A stretch of DNA of 64,000 nucleotides from Nocardioides alkalitolerans DSM 16699 (GTDB taxonomy: Bacteria; Actinomycetota; Actinomycetes; Propionibacteriales; Nocardioidaceae). A program made the position numbers and the translations under genes. The notes under the pieces were generated by a model, which saw only the letters and a list, made by a program, of their open reading frames with translations, was not told the DNA's origin and made no database searches. The stretch lies in contig NZ_KE384533.1 of NCBI RefSeq assembly GCF_000426525.1, positions 908,562 through 972,561 on the forward strand, given 5' to 3'. Shown one piece after another: positions 8,240 through 17,043 of this stretch (the stretch's first letter is position 1; each line of letters begins with the position of its first letter).

Positions 8240-9106
8240 ATGACGCGACGAGGGGGACCGGCGGCCGTGCTGCCCGTGACCGTGCTGGGGCTGGCGCTCG
8301 CGCTCGGCGGCTGCGGCGGGGGAGCCGCGGGGACCGGGGGGACGGGCGACACTGGTGGGACCGGCAACCGGGAGGCGGCGGTGCCGACCGAGGTCGTGGT
8401 GGCCGAGCGGGTCGACGACGACCTCCGCGGCCGGCCCGGCGACGACGACCCGGTGGAGGTGCGCGCGGGCGACGACCTCCGGCCCGAGCTGGCCGACGTC
8501 GACCTGCCGGACCTCGCGGCCGGCGACCGCCGGTTCCAGCTCGTCGCCGACACGTGCTCCGTGGCGGGCGACCCCTTCCTCACCGCCGACCACGGCCGGA
8601 TCGGCATCGGCTTCCCCGAGGAGGACACCGGCGTGGCCTGCGCGCAGGCCGAGCTGGTCGCCTTCGTGCTCGACGTCGCGGCCGACGACCTCCCCGCGGT
8701 CCTCGCCGAGGTGCGGCAGGACCGGGAGGTGCCGCTCGACGTCGACGCGCCCGGCCCGCTCGCGCCCGACCGCCCGGCGGTCGAGATCACCGCGCCCGTC
8801 ACGCTGGTGGTGACGCAGGAGTCGGAGTGGGACGACGTCGAGGTGGCGGCGCCACCCCCGTCGTACCGGCGCTTCGCCTGGCTGCTGCCGCAGTGCACGG
8901 ACACCCGGGGCAGCGGCGACGTGGGCCGGTCGCCCGTGACGTACGTCGAGGTCGACGGCGACCGGGTCGGCGCGCGCCGCGACGGTGCGGGGGTCGGGTA
9001 CACCTGCGACCCGGACGACCTGCGCCTGTTCGTGGTCGACCTGCGGGCCGAGGACCTGCCGGCCCAGGTGGAGGTCGTCGCGGCGACGACGCCGGACGAG
9101 GGGTGA
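8240..9106 (+). CDS. Secreted lipoprotein of unknown function
   Basis: A 288-residue predicted lipoprotein with the lipobox LALGGC (about 20-25) followed by a Gly/Thr-rich spacer. The mature part is strongly acidic, with repeated short Asp-rich segments (DLRPELADVDLPDL, LDVAADDLPAV, LRAEDLPAQV) and four Cys that could form two disulphides (DTCSV, GVACAQ, PQCTDT, YTCDPD). I do not recognise the family. It is divergent from the ABC exporter operon and shares its promoter region, including the iron-box candidate, so a role in the same uptake or export process is possible but unproven. Confidence 0.65.
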   Translation: MTRRGGPAAVLPVTVLGLALALGGCGGGAAGTGGTGDTGGTGNREAAVPTEVVVAERVDDDLRGRPGDDDPVEVRAGDDLRPELADVDLPDLAAGDRRFQLVADTCSVAGDPFLTADHGRIGIGFPEEDTGVACAQAELVAFVLDVAADDLPAVLAEVRQDREVPLDVDAPGPLAPDRPAVEITAPVTLVVTQESEWDDVEVAAPPPSYRRFAWLLPQCTDTRGSGDVGRSPVTYVEVDGDRVGARRDGAGVGYTCDPDDLRLFVVDLRAEDLPAQVEVVAATTPDEG

Positions 9107-9112
9107 GCGTGC

Positions 9113-9496
9113 TCAGTAGTCGGCGGGCCACCAGCTGCCGGTCGTTCCCGTGGGCTCCACGCTGACACGCTGGCCCGCCGACAGCAGGACGCCGAGGTAG
9201 TCGGCCCGCACCATGCGGACCTCCACCTGGGCGCCCCCGGCTGCGCGCAGCTCCGTGTGCTCCTTGCCGACGAGGATCACCTCGGTGCCGCGGGCCAGGG
9301 TGGAGGCAGCGGCGGTGCTGAGCGGGAAGGGCACCTCGACGTGGTGGGTGGTCGGCGTCGGGTGCGCGACCCAGTCGCCGCGCAGGTAGGCGCCGGTGCG
9401 CTCGACCACCGTGAAGCGCACCGACGCACCGCGCGGGGCGTCGGGGACCTCCTCAGGGTCCTGGGCGACGGTTCCGGTGACGGTGCGGATGCGCAT
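9113..9496 (-). CDS. SSB-like OB-fold protein
   Basis: A 127-residue protein whose strand pattern follows single-stranded DNA-binding proteins. It opens with VTGTVAQDPE, continues with GASVRFTVVERT and WVAHPTPTTHHVEVPF, and has the LARGTEVILVGKEHTE segment that aligns with the usual KGDRVIVVGRL strand. It lacks the acidic C-terminal tip of housekeeping SSB and is shorter, so it is a paralogue rather than the essential SSB. Actinomycetes often carry such second SSB-like proteins. The gene is divergent from the large multidomain gene, separated by 61 bp. Role inferred from the fold only. Confidence 0.6.
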   Translation of the reverse strand: MRIRTVTGTVAQDPEEVPDAPRGASVRFTVVERTGAYLRGDWVAHPTPTTHHVEVPFPLSTAAASTLARGTEVILVGKEHTELRAAGGAQVEVRMVRADYLGVLLSAGQRVSVEPTGTTGSWWPADY

Positions 9497-9557
9497 CTGC
9501 TCTCCTGGGTCGGGTGAGGAGGTTTGGTCGAGCTGGCCAGGGTCCATTCTGGGTCTC

Positions 9558-11747
9558 GTGCCCGACGCCTCCTGGACCACCGCCCACCCCCACCTCGCCG
9601 CGACGGCCGCCCGGCTGCTGGACGTCGACGGCGAGACCGTCCGCACCCACAGCCGGTTCGAGGGCGGGGTGGCCCACGTCTGGACCCCCGGTCGGGGTGG
9701 CGCGCAGGCCGTCGTCGGCCCCGACGGGTCGGCGTACGTGCGGGAGTCGAGCCTCAGCGCGGCCGAGCTGCGGCAGGCGTACGCCGGGGGTGCCCGGACG
9801 TCCGCCGAGACGCTGGCCCAGCGGCCCGTGAACCACGCCGCGTCGGCGGTCGCGTCCATGATCGGTGTCCTGCGCGGCAGCCCCGTCGCGCCGGCCACCC
9901 CCACCGGACCCTCGGAGGCCCAGCTCGCCACCCTCGTCGGGCGCCCGCTGCAGCAGACCACCCCCGAGGAGATCGCCGCCCGGGTCGCGGCCGGCGGCGA
10001 CGGCACCTACCTCCTCGTCGGCGTCGACCGCGCGCAGGGCCCCGGGCACTGGTACGTCGCGCTCGCCGCCGAGGGCGGGGTGGTTGCGCTCGACCCGATC
10101 GCGAACGCCCGGCTCGCGTGGCCCCCGCCGGCCGCGGACGCCGCTCGCTGGTGGGCCGACGGCGCACCCTCCGCCGTCGTGGTCGAGGCCGACGCGCACG
10201 GGACCCGGGTCTGGGCGACGGTCCCGGCGACCTACGCCGCCCACGGCCAGGACCTCGTCGACGCCTGGGCCCGCCAGCCCGCCGACCGCATCGCCGACGG
10301 CAAGGGCGTCTGGTACGGCTTCTGGTGGACCTCGCTCAGCCGCAGCACCCAGGGCGGCGGCCTGCGGATCGCGGCGCTCGACCTGCGCCAGCCCGGTAAC
10401 GTGCCCGTCTGGGACGTCGCGCCCGCCCTCGAGGTCATGCACCAGCAGAAAGAGATGTGCGCCTTCTGCCGCGTCGGCCGCCAGTCGGTCAACTTCCTCA
10501 CCACCCTCACCGTCGAGGAGGGCGCGCTCGACCTCGACGACGTCCACCTCGTGCGGCGCGAGCCCGCCGGCGAGCTCGACTCCGGCTGGTACGTCGGCCG
10601 CTCGGCCACGCCGTCGGGCGCGACCACCACGGTGACCGGCCGCGACCTGTGGGCCCGTCGCCCCGAGCTCGCGCGCTACCTCGGGCTGCCCGTCGGCTTC
10701 GCGGTGCTGTGGGCGTCGGGCCAGACCTGGTGGATCCGCAACGCCGACGGCGTCGTCGTCTGGGACAAGTCAGGCGCGGCCCCCGCGCCGGCGGCGGCTC
10801 CCGCCGTACCCGCTGCGGCGACCGCTTCGGCCGCGGCGGGGCAGTCGCAGGGCTCGGCGTACGACGAGGCCGCCGTCGCCCTCGCCGACCCGGCGAGCAG
10901 CTCGGAGACCCTGCTCGCGGCGGCCCGGCGCCTGCGGGGCGCGTTCCAGCGCTTCGACCACGGGCTCGGCCTGCTGCCGCGCGACGCGGCGCAGGTCATG
11001 GTGGAGGCCTGGACCCGCGCCGGGACCGCCGACGCGTGGATCGACCTCGGCGACTGGCACCGACGCCCCGAGGAGGGAGCGGCCGACCCCGAGAGCGCCG
11101 TGGCGGCGTACCGCCGGGCCGACGACCTCGGGTCGCGCGAGGGAGCGATGCGATGGGTGCGCGAGGCCTACTTCGCGGGTCTGGCGGACGAGCGCGACGC
11201 GGCCGCGCGCCGCATCGACCGGCTGACGGAGGACGATCCCACCGGCGCCGCGCACGTGCTGCGCGGGTGGATGCGGTTCAAGGGCTACGGGTTCCCGCAG
11301 GACGCGGTCGCCGCAGCCGCCGACCAGCAGACCGCGGCGTTCCGCGGCAACGCCGACGCCCACTTCGAGCTGTCGGTGCTCTACACCAGCGGCCGCGGCG
11401 TGCGGCTCGACGAGCGCCTCGCGCTCGACCACCTCAAGCAGGCGGCGAACGCGGAGCACCCCCGCGCGGTCTACAACCTCGCCGTCCACTGGGCGACCGG
11501 CCGCGGCCTGCCGCGGGACTCCGTCCGGGCCCTCGGCCTCTACCTCCAGGCGGCCGACCTCGGCCACGGCGAGGCCGCGTTCACGGCCGCCGTCATGGTG
11601 CTCACCGGCGACGGCGCCCCCGTCGACCCGGTCCGTGCCGCCTCGCTCCTCGAGTTCGCGCAGGAGCTGGGCTTCGACGCCGAGACCCGCGCCGCCGCCC
11701 TGCCGGGGGCGCTGGGGGAGCGGGTGCGCGCGGCATTGCACGGCTAG
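9558..11747 (+). CDS. Papain-fold-like / Imm33-like / Sel1-repeat protein
   Basis: A 729-residue soluble protein with three parts. Residues about 85-185 resemble a papain-fold toxin (deamidase-type) domain: RPVNHAASAVASMIGVLRG, then GHWYVALAAEGGVVALDP. The position where that family has its catalytic Cys (NCA) is NHA here, so the domain is probably inactive. Residues about 325-405 (VHLVRREPAGELDSGWYVG to LWASGQTWWIRNADG) resemble the DUF2185/Imm33 immunity fold. After an Ala/Pro linker, residues about 595-725 are Sel1-like repeats (LSVLYTSGRGV, LAVHWATGRGLPRD, AAVMVLTGDGAPVD). GTG start; a CATTCT box 7 nt upstream fits a leaderless transcript. Family calls are by pattern only. Confidence 0.55.
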   Translation: MPDASWTTAHPHLAATAARLLDVDGETVRTHSRFEGGVAHVWTPGRGGAQAVVGPDGSAYVRESSLSAAELRQAYAGGARTSAETLAQRPVNHAASAVASMIGVLRGSPVAPATPTGPSEAQLATLVGRPLQQTTPEEIAARVAAGGDGTYLLVGVDRAQGPGHWYVALAAEGGVVALDPIANARLAWPPPAADAARWWADGAPSAVVVEADAHGTRVWATVPATYAAHGQDLVDAWARQPADRIADGKGVWYGFWWTSLSRSTQGGGLRIAALDLRQPGNVPVWDVAPALEVMHQQKEMCAFCRVGRQSVNFLTTLTVEEGALDLDDVHLVRREPAGELDSGWYVGRSATPSGATTTVTGRDLWARRPELARYLGLPVGFAVLWASGQTWWIRNADGVVVWDKSGAAPAPAAAPAVPAAATASAAAGQSQGSAYDEAAVALADPASSSETLLAAARRLRGAFQRFDHGLGLLPRDAAQVMVEAWTRAGTADAWIDLGDWHRRPEEGAADPESAVAAYRRADDLGSREGAMRWVREAYFAGLADERDAAARRIDRLTEDDPTGAAHVLRGWMRFKGYGFPQDAVAAAADQQTAAFRGNADAHFELSVLYTSGRGVRLDERLALDHLKQAANAEHPRAVYNLAVHWATGRGLPRDSVRALGLYLQAADLGHGEAAFTAAVMVLTGDGAPVDPVRAASLLEFAQELGFDAETRAAALPGALGERVRAALHG

Positions 11748-11775
11748 GCCGACGGACGGTCGGGCGTCGCGGAGG

Positions 11776-11937
11776 GTGGCGGACGGGCCGTCGATCGGAG
11801 TGTGGCGGACGGGCGCATCGCCGAGGGGTCGGATGGCGCATCGGTCCGCCACGGTGGGCGCCCGGGTCGAACCGTCGGCGTGAGTGTGGCGGACGCCTGT
11901 GCCAAGGGCGCCGCCGGAGCCGCATCGGTCCGCCACG
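11776..11937. repeat. Tandem palindromic-ended repeat units
   Basis: Two units of 56 bp start at 11798 and 11882, an 84-bp period. Each runs from GAGTGTGGCGGACG to GCATCGGTCCGCCACG. The arms GTGGCGGAC and GTCCGCCAC (11802-11810/11844-11852 and 11886-11894/11928-11936) can pair across a 33-nt loop in both units. An extra left arm lies at 11776-11784. Together with the direct repeat that follows, this fills the 345-bp gap; I see no gene here. Confidence 0.75.
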
Positions 11938-11958
11938 CTCGATCACTGTCTCGGCCGA

Positions 11959-12087
11959 GCGCCCGCCGTACGGCGTGAAGCCCTCGACGCGCCTGGTGCG
12001 TCAGATCTTTCGCGGGGTCCGGCCCGGCCGCGCGCCCGCCGTACGGCGTGAAGCCCTCGACGCGCCTGGTGCGTCAGATCTTTCGCG
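11959..12087. repeat. Perfect 56-bp direct repeat
   Basis: A 56-bp sequence beginning GCGCCCGCCGTACGGCGTGA and ending CAGATCTTTCGCG occurs at 11959-12014 and again, with no differences by eye, at 12032-12087. The offset is 73 bp. It lies just past the 3' end of the LacI gene. The perfect identity suggests recent duplication. No integrase or transposase is nearby. Confidence 0.85.
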
Positions 12088-12092
12088 AGCCC

Positions 12093-13100
12093 TCAGCCGC
12101 TGGACGACTGCCGCACGACCAGCTCCGGCTCGAGCACGATGTGCTCCACCGTCGAGCCAGTCGGGTCGGCGATGACGTCGAGGAGGCGCGTCGTGGCGGC
12201 GCCGCCCATGGCGACGGCCGGCTGGCGCACCGACGTGAGCGGGATGGCCGCCGCGGCGGCGAACTCGATGTCGTCGTAGCCGACGATCGCGACGTCGTCG
12301 GGCACGCGCACCCCGGCCATGATGAGCGCCTGCAGCGCGCCGAGGGCGATGAGGTCGTTGGCGGCGAAGATCGCGTCGGGGCGCTCGGCGGCCGGCAGCT
12401 CGAGGAGGCGTCGGGCGCCGATGCGGCCGGCCTCGACGTCGAGGGTGGGGCCGTCGAGGTGGACGATCTCGCCGGCGCCGAACTCCTCGACGGTGCGACG
12501 GGCCGCGCCGATGCGGTGGCTGATCTGGCTGAGGCTGGCGGGTCCGCCGACGAAGGCGATGCGGCGGCGGCCGACGTCGAGGAGGTGCTGGGTGGCGAGG
12601 CGTCCGCCGAGGTCGTCGTCGACGGAGACCGAGGAGAACTCCGAGGCACCCGTCTTGCGGTCGACGACGACGATCGCGGTGCCGCGGTCGCGCAGGCGTC
12701 GGAGCCGGTCGAGCACCTGGCCGGCCGGCGTGACGAGCACGCCGGAGAGCCGCTGCTCGGCGAAGAGGTCGAGGTAGGCGATCTCGCGGGCGTGGTCCTG
12801 GCCGCTGTTGGCGAGCACCAGGGGGCGCCCGACCTCGGCGAGCTTCGCCTCGACCCCGCCGGCGACCGCGGTGAAGAACGGGTTGGCGATGTCGAGCACG
12901 ATCATGCCGATGGAGGCGTTGGTGCCGCGCCGCAGCTGGCGGGCGGCGTCGTTCGGCACGAAGCCCAGCTCGGCGATGGCGGAGAGGATGCGCTCGCGCG
13001 TGGAGGGCGAGACCTTCTCCGGGTGGTTGAGCGCGTTGGAGACGGTTCCGGGGGACACACCAGCCAGGCGGGCGACGTCACGCACCTGGGCCTGAGGCAT
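12093..13100 (-). CDS. LacI-family repressor of rhamnose genes
   Basis: A 335-residue regulator with an N-terminal LacI helix-turn-helix (VRDVARLAGVSPGTVSNALNH, about 6-26), the hinge helix region AARQLRRGTN, and a periplasmic-binding-protein-like sugar domain (IGMIVLDIANPFF, IVVVDRKTG, GPASLSQISHRIGA, AIFAANDLIALGALQAL). It is divergent from the rhamnose ABC importer and probably releases DNA on binding L-rhamnose or a pathway intermediate. Three 14-bp operator-like palindromes match each other: one just before this gene, one before the importer and one before rhaM. ATG at 13100 is preferred to the GTG at 13124 because 13124 lies inside the operator. Confidence 0.88.
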   Translation of the reverse strand: MPQAQVRDVARLAGVSPGTVSNALNHPEKVSPSTRERILSAIAELGFVPNDAARQLRRGTNASIGMIVLDIANPFFTAVAGGVEAKLAEVGRPLVLANSGQDHAREIAYLDLFAEQRLSGVLVTPAGQVLDRLRRLRDRGTAIVVVDRKTGASEFSSVSVDDDLGGRLATQHLLDVGRRRIAFVGGPASLSQISHRIGAARRTVEEFGAGEIVHLDGPTLDVEAGRIGARRLLELPAAERPDAIFAANDLIALGALQALIMAGVRVPDDVAIVGYDDIEFAAAAAIPLTSVRQPAVAMGGAATTRLLDVIADPTGSTVEHIVLEPELVVRQSSSG

Positions 13101-13110
13101 GGCCGGGACG

Positions 13111-13124
13111 TTAACACGATTCAA
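13111..13124. promoter_or_regulatory. Rhamnose operator O1
   Basis: TTAACACGATTCAA, an imperfect palindrome with a central CG step typical of LacI-family sites. It sits 10 nt before the repressor ATG and 9 nt upstream of the importer -35 box, so it could serve autoregulation and control of the importer. Confidence 0.7.
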
Positions 13125-13133
13125 TCTCAGTGG

Positions 13134-13163
13134 TTGACAGGCTCGTGACCCCCGTCATAGGTT
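13134..13163 (+). promoter_or_regulatory. Promoter of the rhamnose importer operon
   Basis: TTGACA (13134-13139) and TAGGTT (13158-13163) are separated by 18 bp, a close match to a housekeeping-sigma promoter. Operators O1 and O2 flank it, the arrangement expected for repression by looping or steric block. Confidence 0.7.
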
Positions 13164-13180
13164 GCGTGACGCCGCTCATA

Positions 13181-13194
13181 TTGAAACGATTTAA
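13181..13194. promoter_or_regulatory. Rhamnose operator O2
   Basis: TTGAAACGATTTAA, 14 bp, matching O1 and O3 (consensus TTRAAWCGWTTYAA with one deviation in O1). It begins about 18 bp past the -10 box, so a bound repressor would block early elongation or initiation. Confidence 0.75.
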
Positions 13195-13234
13195 CGGCGG
13201 CGCGAGAGCCCCCAGAACCCGAGGAAGCGATCCC

Positions 13235-14812
13235 ATGTCCGACACCCCGTCCACGCCCTCGGCACCGGCCACCCCGGTGCTCGAGATGGCCGACGTGCGC
13301 AAGTCGTTCGGCCCGGTCGCGGCCCTGCGCTCCGGCACCATGACGGTCGAGTCCGGCTCCATCCACGCCCTCGTGGGCGAGAACGGCGCCGGCAAGTCCA
13401 CGCTCGTCAAGATCGTCGCCGGCGTGCACCGCCGCGACGGCGGCACGCTCCGCTTCGAGGGCGCGGACGTCGACTTCACGTCGACCGCCGAGTCCAAGGG
13501 CGCCGGCATCGCCGTGATCTACCAGGAGCCGACGCTCTTCCCCGACCTCTCGGTCACCGAGAACATCTTCATGGGCCGCCAGCCCCTCGGTCGCGGCCGT
13601 CGCATCGACCGCGCCGCGATGCTGAAGGAGACCACCGAGATCTTCGAGCGTCTCGGGGTCGACATCGACCCGCGCCGCCCGGCGCTCGGCCTCTCCATCG
13701 CCGACCAGCAGATCATCGAGATCGCCAAGGCCATCTCGCTCGACGCGCGCCTCCTCATCATGGACGAGCCGACCGCCGCGCTCAGCGGCGTCGAGGTCGA
13801 GCGCCTCTTCGCGGTGGCCCGCAGCCTCCGCGACGAGGGTCGCGGCCTCGTCTTCATCTCGCACCGCTTCGAGGAGGTCTTCGCCCTCTGCGACCGCGTC
13901 ACCGTGATGCGCGACGGGGCGTACGTCGCCACGACCGACATCGCCACGACCACCCCCGACGCGATCGTCGAGATGATGGTCGGTCGCGAGGTCGGCGAGC
14001 TCTTCCCCAAGACGGTCGCCACCATCGGCGAGCCCGTGCTCGAGGTCCGCGGCCTCCGCTCCGCCGGCACCTTCCGCGACATCTCCTTCGACGTGCGCGC
14101 CGGTGAGATCGTCGGCCTGGCCGGCCTCGTCGGCGCCGGGCGCAGCGAGATCGCGCGGGCCGTCTTCGGGGTCGACGCGTACGACGCGGGCACCGTCACG
14201 ATGCGCGGCAAGAAGGTGCGGCCCCGCCGCCCGCGTGCCGCCATCGCCGCCGGCATGGCGTTCGTGCCCGAGGACCGCCGCAAGCAGGGCCTCGTCGTCG
14301 ACGCCTCCGTCGCGCGCAACGTCGCCAGCGTGATCCGCCGCCAGCTCAGCTCGCTCGGCCTGCTCACGGGCCGCGCCGAGAACAAGGCGTCGGGCCCCTG
14401 GGCCGGTCGCCTCGAGGTGAAGACCAACGCGCTCGACATGGCCGCCACCACGATGAGCGGCGGCAACCAGCAGAAGGTCGTCATCGCGAAGTGGCTCGCG
14501 ACCGAGCCCCAGCTGCTGATCATCGACGAGCCCACCCGCGGCATCGACGTCGGCACCAAGGCCGAGGTCCACCGCCTGCTCTCCGACCTCGCCGGCCAGG
14601 GCCTCGCGATCCTGATGATCAGCTCCGAGCTGCCCGAGGTGCTCGGCATGGCCGACCGCGTGCTCGTGGTGCGCGAGGGCCAGATCACCGCCGAGCTCGA
14701 CCGCACCGAGGCCACCCCCGAGTCGGTCATGAAGGCCGCGACCGCGGGCGCCGTACCCACCGAGCTCACCCCCGTGCTGCCGGACGCTCTCCTGAAGGAG
14801 GTGGGCGCGTGA
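13235..14812 (+). CDS. rhaT: Rhamnose ABC importer, ATP-binding subunit
   Basis: A 525-residue RbsA-type ATPase with two fused nucleotide-binding domains. The first has an intact Walker A (GENGAGKST), signature LSIADQQ and Walker B LLIMDEPT. The second has the degenerate Walker A normal for this family (GLVGAGRSE), the signature MSGGNQQK and Walker B LLIIDEPT. It powers sugar import with the two permeases that follow. Start ATG with GAGGAAG at 13221-13227. Its stop overlaps the next GTG by 4 bp. Rhamnose specificity is inferred from the operon and the operators. Confidence 0.9.
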   Translation: MSDTPSTPSAPATPVLEMADVRKSFGPVAALRSGTMTVESGSIHALVGENGAGKSTLVKIVAGVHRRDGGTLRFEGADVDFTSTAESKGAGIAVIYQEPTLFPDLSVTENIFMGRQPLGRGRRIDRAAMLKETTEIFERLGVDIDPRRPALGLSIADQQIIEIAKAISLDARLLIMDEPTAALSGVEVERLFAVARSLRDEGRGLVFISHRFEEVFALCDRVTVMRDGAYVATTDIATTTPDAIVEMMVGREVGELFPKTVATIGEPVLEVRGLRSAGTFRDISFDVRAGEIVGLAGLVGAGRSEIARAVFGVDAYDAGTVTMRGKKVRPRRPRAAIAAGMAFVPEDRRKQGLVVDASVARNVASVIRRQLSSLGLLTGRAENKASGPWAGRLEVKTNALDMAATTMSGGNQQKVVIAKWLATEPQLLIIDEPTRGIDVGTKAEVHRLLSDLAGQGLAILMISSELPEVLGMADRVLVVREGQITAELDRTEATPESVMKAATAGAVPTELTPVLPDALLKEVGA

Positions 14813-15870
14813 GCGCCACCCTGACCAAGTCGGCACCCACCCCGGGTGCCGGCGGCGGTACGCCGGGCCGCGGCGCCGCCGTGCGCGGGGCTCTCGGCGG
14901 CGCGCTGCGCTCCCGCGAGATCGCCGTCGCCGTCGTGCTGCTCGTCGTCGTCGCCGTGGCGACGGTGCGCAACGACAGCTTCCTGCTGTCGGCCGACGGG
15001 TGGCGCGACCTGCTGCTGACCCCGTCGATCCTGCTGCTGCTCGCCGCGGGCCAGATGATGGTGATCGTCACACGCAGCGTCGACCTCTCGGTGGGCTCGA
15101 CCATGGCGCTGACGGCCTACCTCACGGGCCGCCTCTTCATCGACGTGCCGGGCATCCCGATCATCGTCGTGGTGCTGGCCGGCGTCGCGCTCGGCGCGGT
15201 CCTCGGCCTGGTCAACGGTGTGCTCGTGGCCTACGGCCAGGTGCCGGCGCTCGTCATCACGCTCGGCACGATGTACGTCTACCGCGGCATCATGCTCACC
15301 TGGGCCGGCAGCGACCGGATCAACGCGGGCGACATGCCCAGCGGGTTCCTCGCGCTCGGCACGAAGCAGGTCCTGACGATCCCGCTGCTCACGATCGTCG
15401 CGGTCGCGGTGGTGGCCGTCGTCGGCTACTACCTGCACACCGCGCGCTCCGGCCGCGAGCTCTACGCCATCGGCTCCGACCCCGACGCCGCGAAGCTCTA
15501 CGGCCTCAAGGTGCCGACCCGCGTGCTCACCGCGTTCGTGCTCTGCGGCGCCCTCGCCGGTCTCGCCGGCGTGGTCCACGCCGCCCGCTACGGCACCGTC
15601 AGCTCGGGCGTCGGCAACGGCATCGAGCTGCAGGCCGTCGGCGCCGCGGTCATCGGCGGCGTCGCGATCTTCGGCGGCAGCGGCACGGTGTGGGGTGCGG
15701 CCATCGGCGCGGTCCTGCTCGTCACGATCAACCGGGCCCTGCCGATCCTCGGCATCCCCGACTTCTGGCAGCGCGCCGTCGTCGGTGCCCTCATCCTCGG
15801 CGCCGTCGTGCTCGACCGGGTGCTCGCGCTCCGCCAGTCACGCAAGTACGACGAAGAGAGGGAAGGCTGA
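14809..15870 (+). CDS. rhaP: Rhamnose ABC importer, permease subunit 1
   Basis: A 353-residue permease of the RbsC/CUT2 family with about nine or ten hydrophobic helices after a short Ser/Thr/Gly-rich cytoplasmic N-tail. It carries the family signature segments RSVDLSVGSTMALTAYL and the EAA-like loop GSDPDAAKLYGLKVPTRVLTA, and ends with QLQAVGAAVIGGVAIFGG-type glycine helices (here ELQAVGAA). GTG start overlaps the ATPase stop (GTGA), so translation is coupled. It should pair with the second permease as a heterodimeric channel in the membrane. Confidence 0.9.
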   Translation: MSATLTKSAPTPGAGGGTPGRGAAVRGALGGALRSREIAVAVVLLVVVAVATVRNDSFLLSADGWRDLLLTPSILLLLAAGQMMVIVTRSVDLSVGSTMALTAYLTGRLFIDVPGIPIIVVVLAGVALGAVLGLVNGVLVAYGQVPALVITLGTMYVYRGIMLTWAGSDRINAGDMPSGFLALGTKQVLTIPLLTIVAVAVVAVVGYYLHTARSGRELYAIGSDPDAAKLYGLKVPTRVLTAFVLCGALAGLAGVVHAARYGTVSSGVGNGIELQAVGAAVIGGVAIFGGSGTVWGAAIGAVLLVTINRALPILGIPDFWQRAVVGALILGAVVLDRVLALRQSRKYDEEREG

Positions 15871-16943
15871 TGTCCGCCTCCACCCCCACCAAGACGCCGC
15901 TGACGAAGCGGCCCGCCGGCGGCGGTGACGGCTCGGCGCGCACCTACGCGTCGTACGCCCGCCCCGCCTGGCAGCGCCTGCTGCTCACCCGGGAGACCGC
16001 GATCATCGCGCTCCTCGTGGTGGTGCTCGTCTGGGCGAACGTCAACGTGCCGAACTTCGACGGTCCGCTGACGGTCTACTACCTCTTCCTCGACCTCATG
16101 CCGATCCTGCTGATCGCGCTGCCGATGACGCTCATCATCATCACCGGCGAGATCGACCTGTCGGTGGCGAGCACCGTGGCGCTCACCAGCGCCTTCACCG
16201 GGGTGCTGTTCACCGACGCGGGCTTCTCGTTCCCGGTCGCGGCGCTCGCCGCCATCGCGATCGGCGCGGTCTGCGGGGCCTTCAACGGCTTCCTCGTCGG
16301 GTACGTCGGGCTGCCCTCCCTCGCCGTCACCATCGGCACGCTCGCGCTCTACCGCGGCATCGCGGTGGGCCTGCTCGGCACCGAGGCGAAGACCGGCTTC
16401 CCGGACGAGTGGGCCGACCGGGTCACCGACCGCATCGGCGAGACCAGCTACCCGCAGGGGCTCGTGGTCTTCCTCGTGCTCGCGGTCGTCTTCGCCCTGC
16501 TGCTGCACTTCTCCTCGTTCGGCCGCGGCGTCTTCGAGATCGGGCTCAACGACGAGGCGGCGCGCTTCAGCGGCGTCGACGTCGCCCGCACCAAGCTGGT
16601 GCTCTTCATGCTCGCCGGCGCCGTCTCCGGACTGGCCGGCGTCTACTACACGCTCCGCTTCGACCTCTCCCGCGGCGACTCCGCCACGGGCATGGAGCTG
16701 CAGGTCATCGCCGCCGTGCTCCTCGGCGGGGTGTCCATCTTCGGTGGCCGCGGTGCGCTGCACGGCGTCATCGCGGGCGTCCTGCTCATCGGGGTCATCG
16801 CCAGCGCGATGCGCCTCGAGGGCCAGACGCAGAACGTCACCAACATCGTCACGGGCGTGCTCCTGATCGCGTCCGTGATCATCCCCCGCTTGCTCTCCTG
16901 GGCCTCGGGGCGTCTGCCCAGGAGAACCAGAGGCGACACATAG
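15870..16943 (+). CDS. rhaQ: Rhamnose ABC importer, permease subunit 2
   Basis: A 357-residue CUT2-family permease, paralogous to the gene before it. It has the signature TGEIDLSVASTVALTSAF, the ATPase-contact loop GLNDEAARFSGVDVARTKL, and closing helices with MELQVIAAVLLGGVSIFGG. TGATG overlap with the upstream permease. The two permeases are well diverged, as in RhaPQ-type systems that use one copy of each. A 100-bp spacer with no other gene separates it from the binding-protein gene. Confidence 0.9.
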   Translation: MSASTPTKTPLTKRPAGGGDGSARTYASYARPAWQRLLLTRETAIIALLVVVLVWANVNVPNFDGPLTVYYLFLDLMPILLIALPMTLIIITGEIDLSVASTVALTSAFTGVLFTDAGFSFPVAALAAIAIGAVCGAFNGFLVGYVGLPSLAVTIGTLALYRGIAVGLLGTEAKTGFPDEWADRVTDRIGETSYPQGLVVFLVLAVVFALLLHFSSFGRGVFEIGLNDEAARFSGVDVARTKLVLFMLAGAVSGLAGVYYTLRFDLSRGDSATGMELQVIAAVLLGGVSIFGGRGALHGVIAGVLLIGVIASAMRLEGQTQNVTNIVTGVLLIASVIIPRLLSWASGRLPRRTRGDT

Positions 16944-17043
16944 GCGGAGCGCGGCTCCCGCTGCGCCACCCCCCTCAGCGCCTCCAGCAGGTCTCGACCG
17001 CCGCGACCTGCGTCGTCCACAGCACCACCGAAAGGGAAGAACG

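Noticed and set aside
11959-12087. Integration attachment sites from the direct repeat
   Set aside because: No integrase, transposase or tRNA is near, and the enclosed 17 bp hold nothing.
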